From the NCBI GenBank assembly GCA_030453055.1, contig JAKDLC010000015.1:1-16602 (forward strand): 16,602 nucleotides of DNA, written 5' to 3'. Each line of letters starts with the position of its first letter. Position 1 is the first letter of the stretch. Below are positions 7,577-14,487 of this stretch, piece after piece. This stretch comes from Nitrosospira sp. Its GTDB lineage: Bacteria; Pseudomonadota; Gammaproteobacteria; Burkholderiales; Nitrosomonadaceae. The position numbers and the translations under genes are program-made. Under the pieces are notes generated by a model. That model did no database searches and was not told the origin of the DNA. It worked only from the letters and a program-made list of their open reading frames with translations.

Positions 7577-7599
7577 CGATGACGGGTAGTCCGTCATCG
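7577..7599. terminator. Candidate bidirectional hairpin between convergent genes
   Basis: CGATGACGG (7577-7585) pairs with CCGTCATCG (7591-7599) around GTAGT. It sits in the 47-base space between the lipoprotein stop and the tyrosinase stop. No T-run follows on either side, so termination would be inefficient or factor-assisted. The placement alone argues for a shared transcript end. Confidence 0.55.
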
Positions 7600-7600
7600 C

Positions 7601-8497
7601 TTAAGGCTCTGTCAGATCGGAGATCGTGTCATATTCGTAGTACCGCTTGTAATCGACCATTTCGCGTGGCGTAACCGTATCCTCAAAGACGCTGTAAAGC
7701 GCATCATCGATCCGGTGAAACTGGAGCGTATCCGGCGCAGTCATATCCGGCTGATAGGCCGAATTCGGGTGTTCTTCCTGCCATGCGGCCCAGATACGAT
7801 CCACATTGCAATGGTGCAGAAAGAAGACCGGGTCGTTCGGTGATGATGACAAAGACATGTCACCGCCAACCCAGACATGTACATTGTTGTGAATGCGTTC
7901 TCTTCCAATCCATCCTTCTACATGATTTCTCACCCCGTCAGACGAAAACGAATCGAACGGGGGTGAGTCATAAGCTGTCTGGTTGCGTATGACCGTACGC
8001 ACCCCATCTCGCGTAGGCAGCCTTCCTCCCTGCCCGAGAGCACGTTCCAGCGGCCGATCCACTATCTGCAAGTCGCCCGTGCTCAGGCTCATTTCCAGAC
8101 GGACCCGCCAGTCCGCACCGGCAAACTGACCGAGGTTTGCATTGCTCCAGACCGGGGATGTGACCGGGTCAGGCAATTCCGCGTCGGCGTTCCAATCCCA
8201 GTATGGAATTCTGAAGTTCGTATCATCGACCGCCTGCCGCAGGAAGCCTTCCAGGGTGATCAGAAAGTACCGGTGCCAGGGCAGGAATGCCGGACCGGAG
8301 TGCGCCGCATTGCGATCGCTTTGGTCGGGTGGGGTCATCATCATCATCGACTGGTGATGCCAGAAGACGAACATGTCATACATCGACAAATCGTCCCGGC
8401 CCGGCCACGGAAACTGGGCCGGGTCTTTCAGCCGCTTTACTCCATCGATGAATGTCTGCGCAGCGGCGGCGTCGGTGCGAAAATTACGGCGGATCAT
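7601..8497 (-). CDS. Tyrosinase (type-3 dicopper monooxygenase/oxidase)
   Basis: 298 residues. The enzyme family oxidises monophenols and o-diphenols to quinones with O2 at a dicopper site. CuA ligands: His47 or His48 (FWHHQSM), His66 and His75 (HSGPAFLPWHRYF). CuB ligands: His203 and His207 (HNNVHVWVGG) and His229 (DPVFFLHHCNVDRIW). Glu194, nine residues before His203, and Asn204 right after it match the Glu/Asn pair that holds the proton-accepting water in Bacillus megaterium tyrosinase, suggesting monophenolase ability. There is no signal peptide. A Met-rich patch (SMMMM, 50-54) follows the first His pair. Its ATG overlaps the stop of the upstream caddie gene as ATGA, implying translational coupling. 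The substrate is unknown; o-aminophenol oxidase/nitrosating relatives such as NspF or GriF are alternatives. Confidence 0.93.
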   Translation of the reverse strand: MIRRNFRTDAAAAQTFIDGVKRLKDPAQFPWPGRDDLSMYDMFVFWHHQSMMMMTPPDQSDRNAAHSGPAFLPWHRYFLITLEGFLRQAVDDTNFRIPYWDWNADAELPDPVTSPVWSNANLGQFAGADWRVRLEMSLSTGDLQIVDRPLERALGQGGRLPTRDGVRTVIRNQTAYDSPPFDSFSSDGVRNHVEGWIGRERIHNNVHVWVGGDMSLSSSPNDPVFFLHHCNVDRIWAAWQEEHPNSAYQPDMTAPDTLQFHRIDDALYSVFEDTVTPREMVDYKRYYEYDTISDLTEP

Positions 8498-8958
8498 GAG
8501 TGCCCCCCCTCGTGGCTATTATGGTCATGATCATGACCGGCGCCCGGATCGGAAGCAGAGAACGCATCCGGGTAAGCATTCATGACTTCTTTCATCAGAT
8601 CGACAGCCGAGGAGTACGTTACGAATGGCGTGGCATGCGTGTACACTTGCCCGTCCTTGTCAACGGAAAGGTGCATGCCGGCCGGTTTTCCATCCACCTC
8701 GATGCGATAGGTAGTGATGATCTTGATGTCATGTCCCTTGTGCGTGAGCTGGCGCACGCTCGTTGCTCCATGTTTGTCGTGGGGCTCGATATACGTCGGG
8801 AATTTTGCTTTTACCCAGTCCGGGTGGGCTTGCGCGCCTCCCGTTGGCGAATACCGGGCGAGCACAGAGATATCCGGGTTTTTGATCGGCTCATTTGATT
8901 CCTTCGGAGCCGCTTTCGGCTCCTTGCTCCCGGGACCGGGAGCGTTCTTTTTTGCCAT
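8494..8958 (-). CDS. MelC1-like tyrosinase cofactor ('caddie') protein, His-tailed
   Basis: 154 residues, first gene of the tyrosinase operon. In Streptomyces, MelC1 binds apo-tyrosinase, delivers copper and shields the active site. Here residues ~73-135 (KGHDIKI, EVDGKPAGMHLSVDKDG, SSAVDLMKEV) match the MelC1 layout: a beta strand, I/V-DG-P-HL hairpin, acidic-Gly turn, then an alpha helix. The N-terminal ~25 residues are Lys/Pro-rich and low in complexity. The C-terminus (141-154) is GHDHDHNSHEGGHS, a likely copper-binding tail. No Sec or Tat signal is seen, unlike MelC1, so the pair may act in the cytoplasm. A strong ribosome site GGAGG lies 7 bases before the ATG. The stop overlaps the tyrosinase ATG. 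The family call rests on context plus a modest pattern match. Confidence 0.72.
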   Translation of the reverse strand: MAKKNAPGPGSKEPKAAPKESNEPIKNPDISVLARYSPTGGAQAHPDWVKAKFPTYIEPHDKHGATSVRQLTHKGHDIKIITTYRIEVDGKPAGMHLSVDKDGQVYTHATPFVTYSSAVDLMKEVMNAYPDAFSASDPGAGHDHDHNSHEGGHS

Positions 8959-8981
8959 AATGGGTCCTCCGTAAAAAAATC

Positions 8982-9007
8982 GTCGGGTTACGCTGCGCTA
9001 AGCCGGC
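8982..9007. repeat. REP-like imperfect palindrome
   Basis: TCGGGTTA-CGCTGCGC-TAAGCCGGC forms an 8-9 bp stem with one mismatch and a GCGC-type loop. It resembles the common dispersed repeat built on CGGGTTACGCTGCGCTAACCCG found between genes in many proteobacteria. It lies in the leader of the caddie-tyrosinase operon. Confidence 0.5.
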
Positions 9008-9029
9008 ATACGCCTGCTACGCCTGCTGG

Positions 9030-9050
9030 ATTCCGGGTCAAGCCCGGAAT
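9030..9050. repeat. REP-like palindrome (ATTCCGGG/CCCGGAAT)
   Basis: ATTCCGGG (9030-9037) pairs with CCCGGAAT (9043-9050) around TCAAG, flanked by CTGG and GACG. This is the familiar TTCCGGG..CCCGGAATGACG element dispersed through many proteobacterial genomes. It lies next to the other REP-like palindrome in the operon leader. Confidence 0.65.
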
Positions 9051-9116
9051 GACGATATTCATAGTCCCTTCTCGCCGCATGAATAATCACGCGCTACTCC
9101 TCCCACATTTTTATTA

Positions 9117-9149
9117 TTTATAGCTCATGGAACAGAAAAGACAAGTATT
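9117..9149 (-). promoter_or_regulatory. Candidate promoter of the caddie-tyrosinase operon
   Basis: On the minus strand TTGTCT (9144-9139) is separated by 16 bases from TATAAA (9122-9117), a fair sigma-70 promoter. The 33-bp block matches a block at 12204-12236 at 27 of 33 positions without gaps. A start near 9110 would give a leader of about 150 bases that includes both REP-like hairpins. Confidence 0.55.
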
Positions 9150-9172
9150 TGTATCGCGACGTGCGCGTCAAT

Positions 9173-9592
9173 TTATGAAATATCCGGGTTAGATGTAACA
9201 ATCGCTTCGGTGGCGTCTTGCAGCGCGACGATCGCGGCGGGAATTCCCGCCGCGTTGCCGGAATAAACCGCGCCGCCAAAGAGAATCAGCGCGGAGGCGA
9301 GGTCAAGCGCCTGCTTGAATTTTTCGATATGCTTCACCGCCGACTTTGCGCTCTCGATGCCGGACTGCAAGCGCGCTAGCGGAGTCTGGCTATCCGTCAG
9401 GACCAGCCCTATCGCGCCGGTATATAGGCTGGATGCGATGTTCAGAAGGGTGATTTGCTGATCATCGAGCTTATCCCACTGGGATTGGCTCAAGCTGGCT
9501 CGATTTTTGATGCGCCACTCTCCGAGCACAATTGCCGCATCGCGGAACTGGTCGCCCAGTTTGAAAGCATCATCCGGCGTAAGTTTTTCCAT
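9173..9592 (-). CDS. Small protein of unknown function, partner of the lipoprotein gene
   Basis: 139 residues with no signal peptide. The sequence is helical and amphipathic; a more hydrophobic stretch near residues 95-120 (LASALILFGGAVYSG, AAGIPAAIVAL) could pack against a membrane or form a helical hairpin. No family was recognised. It lies 18 bases after the lipoprotein gene on the same strand. A good ribosome site (AGGGGA, about 6 bases before the ATG) supports the start. The spacing suggests that the two products work together, for example as a periplasmic lipoprotein and an associated subunit, but nothing in the sequence shows the function. Confidence 0.8.
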   Translation of the reverse strand: MEKLTPDDAFKLGDQFRDAAIVLGEWRIKNRASLSQSQWDKLDDQQITLLNIASSLYTGAIGLVLTDSQTPLARLQSGIESAKSAVKHIEKFKQALDLASALILFGGAVYSGNAAGIPAAIVALQDATEAIVTSNPDIS

Positions 9593-9610
9593 AACGTCCC
9601 CTATACCCTT

Positions 9611-10480
9611 TCACGGTGAAGCATCGCGCAGGTTCTGGTAAGCAGCCCGAAGCTCATCGATATATGGCTTGAGTCGCCGCCCGAATTCATCGTTGCCGAT
9701 CCTATCCCGATGATCATAAAGATATTGGTGCCCTGCGGCGATCTTCTCCAGCACGGCATCGTAACTCTGAGCCGCCCGGATACGGCTGTCAATCCGCCCC
9801 ATCGCTTCCGCCCTGGCTTCTTTTGCCAGCGCCATCGCTACCGGCTCGGCAGGGTTGTCCGGCGCGAACATAAAGTTGTCGTAGTACCTCCCCACCATTA
9901 CGGCTTCGACCCGCAGGTCGGCGGCAATGCCGTTCCTCACAATCTTGCGGATGGCCTCGATCACATCCTGAAGCGGCTGGTTGCCCTCCTGAATCAGCTC
10001 TTTCATTTCATGCCGCCGATATAGGCTGGTGACTGTGCGGGCAAGCAGCGTCGATAGCGCGCCGACGGCTTGTTTCTCGTTCCTGTCGAGCAACGTGGCC
10101 TCGTTGAGGCTGTCACTGACATCTTTAAGCGAGCTGTCGAAAATTCGGGTATCGCCGGAAGCAAGACCTTCGAGGCCCCGCATGTAATCGATCAACGTTT
10201 CCCGGAGTACATCCAGACTGGCGCGTTGCGCCTCCCGGCGTATTTTTATCGCTTCCAGTTCGCCATGGAATTTCGGCGGCTGATACTGCTTGCGCCGATC
10301 GAGCGCGCCGATATAGTCTTCAGTGAGCGCTTCGTAGCTGGCTGCATTCGAAGAAATCGACGCAAATGTCTTGACTTCTTTGAAACTGGCGCATCCGGAT
10401 AGACCAGCCACCAGGAAGACCACGGTTAACGCCAGCCGGAATCGTCCGGTCATGCCTGTTGGCCGGGGAGTAGGAGTCAT
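9611..10480 (-). CDS. Helical lipoprotein of unknown function
   Basis: 289 residues. The leader ends in the lipobox LSGC (Cys30 from the ATG at 10480; Cys21 from an alternative ATG at 10453), so the mature protein is lipid-anchored. The rest is predominantly alpha-helical with many Glu, Arg, Ala and Leu, a coiled-coil-like central region (about 50-180) and a C-terminal helix pair ending YIDELRAAYQNL. No enzymatic motif was seen and no named family was recognised. I prefer the 10480 start because GGGA lies about 8 bases upstream, though the longer leader (MTPTPRPTG) is atypical and 10453 remains possible. It is the first gene of a two-gene operon. Confidence 0.85.
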   Translation of the reverse strand: MTPTPRPTGMTGRFRLALTVVFLVAGLSGCASFKEVKTFASISSNAASYEALTEDYIGALDRRKQYQPPKFHGELEAIKIRREAQRASLDVLRETLIDYMRGLEGLASGDTRIFDSSLKDVSDSLNEATLLDRNEKQAVGALSTLLARTVTSLYRRHEMKELIQEGNQPLQDVIEAIRKIVRNGIAADLRVEAVMVGRYYDNFMFAPDNPAEPVAMALAKEARAEAMGRIDSRIRAAQSYDAVLEKIAAGHQYLYDHRDRIGNDEFGRRLKPYIDELRAAYQNLRDASP

Positions 10481-10636
10481 GTTTTATTCCCGTAGCGCCA
10501 AGTTACGAGCCGGCTGCTTGCCGATGGCCTATCCGCTACGCTGCAAACTACGCGGGATGCAAAGTGGGTAGACCCGCTTATGACCTCCAATTCTAACCGG
10601 GAAACAATAGCCTTAACGTATAGGCCTCGATATATC

Positions 10637-12100
10637 TCACCTCAGGGCAGTGTTTTTTCTTCTACTCGCAAAACCCAGAAGTGCCAGCCCGGCCAGCATC
10701 AGCGCGTAAGTATGGGGTTCTGGGACTACGCCCAGAGCAAACGGCGACAAGTTATCGGTAGAGGCCGTGAATGTGTTATTCGAGGCATTAAAGCTACCGC
10801 CCAAGTCTTCCCAAGCCCCGTTTGTCCAGTGGTAGATTCGTAGTTGATCAGTGTCAATGGCTGATGATAGCAACGTGGGATCGAGGCCAAATGTGAGCCG
10901 AAGTGGACCGTTGAAGCTGCCGCTGTAATCGAGGTCCCACAACGGAGTCAATCCGTCGATTGCCCCAAAGGTTGGTTCGCCGAACTCTCCCATATTTACG
11001 AATGCAGAGATACCCGCGGAATCTTCTAATGCATAATCAATGAAGAAAGTACCTGGGTCATGAGTTCCGCTAAAATTATAATCGATCCCGCCCGCAGCTG
11101 TCGCGCCACCGCCAATGCTTCCTGTATTTGTGTCACTGTCGACCCTATACCCCGTGAGAATCGACAAGGCAACGTCAAAAGTTTTTGACTGCATGGAATC
11201 GAGTGTTCCGAGGTCGAAACGCTGGGCCCCGGCCAACCAGAGCTCGTTCGGCGCAAAACTGTCAACATTGCTCAGAGAATTGGCTTCCACTGAAAGGTGC
11301 GTTCCTACCGAAGGCTTACCGGTTAAGTGATCATCAGTTCCCTGAATTCCATACCGCCCGATTTCGAATGCGCTCGGCGCTATCTTGCTGTGAAATCCGA
11401 TGTAGTCAAGCTGGGGGAATACAGGAAATTCGGGAATTCCAGGAAGAGATAGTTCGAAGTGCCCGCTTTGCGTAACGTCGTAACGGTAGTCACTCATCAC
11501 ACCGTTATAATCACGATTATCGTAGACGCCGGATTGGGAGTTCAAACCATGCAGAAACTGAAAAAACTGCAAATCTTCAATTGGAGCGGCGGATATATTC
11601 TGGAAGGTATAGGAATGCATCAAAACATAGCGGTTAGATAGCAACGAGGAGCCAGTGGCGCTTGAGGCGGCAGCGGTTCCCATTGCTATTCCAGTGACCG
11701 TATCGACAACTTCCAGATTCTGGATAACCTTCAGCGTACCGTTGGAGATTACCGAACTCGCCGTTGGTAGGCCGGAGCTATTGGGTATACCAAGGGTCAT
11801 TGGTTGCACAACGGAAAAATCAGAATTTGTTGTCCAATCCGGAAAGACAAAATCAGGCTCCAGCCAAGTGGGCGCTTTACCCTGATAACCGATAGCGCCT
11901 GCCCATTCACCGGAAAGGTATTCGCGGCCTTCAAAACCGGGGGTGAGATCGCCGAGGTAGTCGGAAAATCCAAAGTTGCTAACGTCGATCTCCCAATCCG
12001 GCGATTGAATTAGCGTTACTTGCGCATGAGCGCCGAACGAAAGACAGGCGGTGATTACAGCGGTAACCAATTGACAGGCCTTAAAAGCTTGAAATTTCAT
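10637..12100 (-). CDS. Exported PEP-CTERM sorting-domain protein
   Basis: 487 residues. An N-terminal Sec signal (residues 1-26, ending SFGAHA) sends it out of the cytoplasm. The body is Ser/Gly/Asn/Thr-rich, beta-type sequence without a recognised catalytic motif; near residues 340-450 it contains NFSGTHDPGTFF and YHWTNGAWEDLGG. The C-terminus is a complete PEP-CTERM tag: VPEP at 459-462, a hydrophobic helix (YALMLAGLALLGFA) and the basic end SRRK. Such tags are processed by exosortase (EpsH/XrtA) in bacteria that make exopolysaccharide, so the protein is probably a surface or extracellular-matrix component. GGGAG lies 6 bases before the ATG. A promoter-like block lies about 105 bases upstream. 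No exosortase is encoded in this window. Confidence 0.9.
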   Translation of the reverse strand: MKFQAFKACQLVTAVITACLSFGAHAQVTLIQSPDWEIDVSNFGFSDYLGDLTPGFEGREYLSGEWAGAIGYQGKAPTWLEPDFVFPDWTTNSDFSVVQPMTLGIPNSSGLPTASSVISNGTLKVIQNLEVVDTVTGIAMGTAAASSATGSSLLSNRYVLMHSYTFQNISAAPIEDLQFFQFLHGLNSQSGVYDNRDYNGVMSDYRYDVTQSGHFELSLPGIPEFPVFPQLDYIGFHSKIAPSAFEIGRYGIQGTDDHLTGKPSVGTHLSVEANSLSNVDSFAPNELWLAGAQRFDLGTLDSMQSKTFDVALSILTGYRVDSDTNTGSIGGGATAAGGIDYNFSGTHDPGTFFIDYALEDSAGISAFVNMGEFGEPTFGAIDGLTPLWDLDYSGSFNGPLRLTFGLDPTLLSSAIDTDQLRIYHWTNGAWEDLGGSFNASNNTFTASTDNLSPFALGVVPEPHTYALMLAGLALLGFASRRKNTALR

Positions 12101-12203
12101 TTTTTTCTCCCGAACGGTTGATTCTGGCTACAGCAACAGGCTGAACGACCTTACGAACTCCCCCATTTACCAACCGGGCTACGCACCATCGTTCCCCTTT
12201 TCC

Positions 12204-12236
12204 TTTATAGTTCAGGAAACGTAAAAAACAAGTATT
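12204..12236 (-). promoter_or_regulatory. Candidate promoter of the PEP-CTERM gene
   Basis: Minus strand TTGTTT (12231-12226), 16-base spacer, TATAAA (12209-12204). The block is 27/33 identical to the one ahead of the tyrosinase operon. Predicted leader about 97 bases. It lies in the 186-base space shared with the divergent esterase-domain gene. Confidence 0.55.
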
Positions 12237-12286
12237 CTTGGATTTTTTTTGCGATCGGGATTATTTCGGGGGAGAAATTCATCGTT

Positions 12287-13468
12287 ATGAGAATAGATAT
12301 TCTCGTCATTCTGGCCGCGGGCTTCTTTGCGGGCGCCCCTCATATCACCAGTCACGCCGCCGACTTCAACCTGAGCTATATCGGCCAGCAGATCGTACCC
12401 AATAAAACACGCTTCGACGGTACGACCGTCGGTGGCTTGTCCTCACTGGATTACAACCCGCGCACCGGCCGTTACCTGGCGGTCAGTGACGACCGGAGCA
12501 AAACCAATCCGGCGCGTTTTTATGAATTATCCCTGGATCTTGCCCAATTTGAGCGCTCTTCCGAGCCCGGCATGGCCGGCGTGACTTTCCACGCGGTGAC
12601 CACCATCCAGCAACCCGGCGGAGGTGCGTTCGCAAGCAATTCCGTGGACCCGGAAGGCATGCGCTTCGACGCCGCCCGTAACAAGATTTACTGGAGCAAC
12701 GAAGGCCAGCGCAGCATGTTGGGTTTTCAGAATCCGACCGTGCGGGAAATGAATCCTGACGGCAGCCATAGCCGCGATTTCGCGGTACCCGTTCGTTACC
12801 ACCCGAGGGGCTCCAATATCGGGATATTTCCGGGCGATAGAGGCATCTACAACAATCTGGCGTTCGAGAGCCTGGCGATATCGGTTGACGGCAACACTTT
12901 GTATACCGCCACCGAAAACGGCTTGATCCAGGATACGCCGCCCGCCAACGTGCTCACGGGCTCCCGCACGCGCATTCTGTCCTTCGACATCGAGAGCGGA
13001 AAGCCCCGCTCCGAATACATTTACGAGGTCGGCCCCGTTGTCTTCGCCCCGCCCTCAATAGGCGGTTTTGCCACCAATGGGCTGACCGACTTCATCGCCA
13101 TCGGAGACCGCCAGTTCATCACGATCGAGCGCTCTTTCACGTTTGGCGCAGACACACCCGGCAACATCGCGACCGGCTACACCGTACGGCTATATTACGC
13201 GGATGCGCGAGGCGCCACCGATATCTCGGAGATGGGGTCGATTGCGGGCGAGAGCATCCAGCCGGTGACCAAAACGCTGCTACTGGATTTGTCGGACCTG
13301 AAAAATACCGATGGCTCCACGCTTTCGGTGGGCAACATCGAAGGCATCACCCTTGGCCCGATCTTCAATGGCAAACGCACTCTCGTGCTGGTTGCCGACA
13401 ACAACTTCAGCAGAAAGCAGTTCACCCAGTTCGTGGCGCTGGAAATCAGTTCCGATTTGGGGCAATAG
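12287..13468 (+). CDS. Secreted phytase-like esterase-domain protein
   Basis: 393 residues with a signal peptide ending near residue 25 (TSHAA). The mature part fits the 'esterase-like activity of phytase' domain (PF13449), a beta-propeller. It shows GGLSSLDYNPRTG, YLAVSDDR, DPEGMRFD, FESLAISVDGNTLYTATENG and NIEGITLGP, which mark acidic, probably Ca-binding loops. These proteins are secreted or periplasmic and are thought to act on phosphate or other esters; the activity here is unproven. It diverges from the PEP-CTERM gene. A GGGGGAG ribosome site lies about 12 bases before the ATG, a long spacing. No better in-frame start was seen. Confidence 0.88.
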   Translation: MRIDILVILAAGFFAGAPHITSHAADFNLSYIGQQIVPNKTRFDGTTVGGLSSLDYNPRTGRYLAVSDDRSKTNPARFYELSLDLAQFERSSEPGMAGVTFHAVTTIQQPGGGAFASNSVDPEGMRFDAARNKIYWSNEGQRSMLGFQNPTVREMNPDGSHSRDFAVPVRYHPRGSNIGIFPGDRGIYNNLAFESLAISVDGNTLYTATENGLIQDTPPANVLTGSRTRILSFDIESGKPRSEYIYEVGPVVFAPPSIGGFATNGLTDFIAIGDRQFITIERSFTFGADTPGNIATGYTVRLYYADARGATDISEMGSIAGESIQPVTKTLLLDLSDLKNTDGSTLSVGNIEGITLGPIFNGKRTLVLVADNNFSRKQFTQFVALEISSDLGQ

Positions 13469-13720
13469 GGCTCCGCCATGCGCCGGCTGTGCCGGATGAA
13501 ATGAACCCGTGCTGCGGCATTCGGCATTCGGCGGGAGGGCGCCTCTTCTGATAAAATGGCTCGCGTCCGGGTTGCACGCAAGCGAAAAGGCGACAGGAAT
13601 CATAAGGTGCATCACGCCCGTCAGGTTCTTTAGCAAGCGGGACCGGTCTCCCCACCTGCCCAGCCTCCGCTATTCGCCCGCCAAGCTCAGCACCGGGGAT
13701 GAAATGATTGAACCTTCTTC
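13469..13720. other. 252-base gap before the potassium uptake genes
   Basis: No gene is supported. A small plus frame (13509-13724) overlaps the ktrA start by ATGA but its residues look random. No ribosome site is clear before ktrA. No strong promoter or terminator is seen; a small CCGG-CTGTG-CCGG stem occurs just after the esterase-domain gene. Confidence 0.4.
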
Positions 13721-14371
13721 ATGAAGCATACCTATACCGTTGTCGGCCTTGGCGTCTTTGGATCCACCATTGCCCTTGAACTTTCGCGCCTGGGCAATGA
13801 TGTTATCGGCATTGATCTCAATCCCGGTCTCGTCAACGACATCGCCGATAGAATTACACAGGCAGTGATAGCCGACGCACGCGATGAGAAAGTATTGCGC
13901 GACCTCGGCGTACATGAATGCGATGGCGTCGTGGTCGCCATCGGAGAAGATATCGAAGCCAACATTCTCGCCACGCTGATTGTCAAGGGTATGCCCAAAC
14001 CTAAAGTGTGGGCAAAAGCGCTCAATCCCAATCATCATAAAATTCTCGAAAAACTGGGTAGCGATCATATTGTGCATCCCGAACACGAAATGGGTCTGCG
14101 TCTTGCACGCAGCATGGTCTATCCCGAAGTCATGGACTACATCAGTTTCGGAGACGACCAGTTTACCGTCGAAGTGCGTGCGTCAGAACGGCTTGCGGGG
14201 CAAAGCATCGATGCACTGCATCTATCCGAGAATGGCCTGCAATGTTTACTCATCAAACATCTGGATCAAGTGATGGCGCCGCCCCCACAACGCTACGAAT
14301 TCAAGCTCAACGATAAAATTCTGTTGTGGGGCGCCATTGGCAATCTGCGCAAAATCACCAAGTATCTATGA
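13721..14371 (+). CDS. ktrA: KtrA/TrkA-type potassium channel regulatory subunit
   Basis: 216 residues, cytoplasmic. The RCK-N Rossmann domain has VVGLGVFG (7-14), whose glycines hold the nucleotide, and Asp32 (GIDLN) at the end of the second strand for ribose contact. The RCK-C domain starts near residue 138 (DYISFGDDQFTVEVRAS). With one RCK unit and this length it resembles KtrA more than the double-length E. coli TrkA. It gates the membrane subunit KtrB, encoded 116 bases downstream, in response to ATP/ADP or NAD(H). The start is the ATG at 13721, with no obvious ribosome site. Confidence 0.95.
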   Translation: MKHTYTVVGLGVFGSTIALELSRLGNDVIGIDLNPGLVNDIADRITQAVIADARDEKVLRDLGVHECDGVVVAIGEDIEANILATLIVKGMPKPKVWAKALNPNHHKILEKLGSDHIVHPEHEMGLRLARSMVYPEVMDYISFGDDQFTVEVRASERLAGQSIDALHLSENGLQCLLIKHLDQVMAPPPQRYEFKLNDKILLWGAIGNLRKITKYL

Positions 14372-14447
14372 TCCTGAATCCGGTTGTTGACTGCTCATCT
14401 AATGGATCAGCGTTATGATCAATAACGATATTTCTTATTATCTGACG

Positions 14448-14464
14448 CTCACCTTCCGGGTGAG
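14448..14464 (+). repeat. Short hairpin between ktrA and ktrB
   Basis: CTCACC (14448-14453) pairs with GGTGAG (14459-14464) around TTCCG, 23 bases before the ktrB ATG. It has no T-run. It may affect processing or translation of ktrB in the shared transcript. Confidence 0.4.
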
Positions 14465-14487
14465 GCCGCTACAACCGCGGATTTAGC

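Noticed and set aside
10563..10578. Hairpin AGTGGG/CCCGCT downstream of the PEP-CTERM gene
   Set aside because: It has a wobble pair, lacks a T-run and lies about 60 bases from the stop; too weak to call a terminator.
13509..13724. Plus-strand frame overlapping the ktrA start by ATGA
   Set aside because: The overlap hints at coupling, but the translated residues look like random intergenic sequence and no ribosome site is present.
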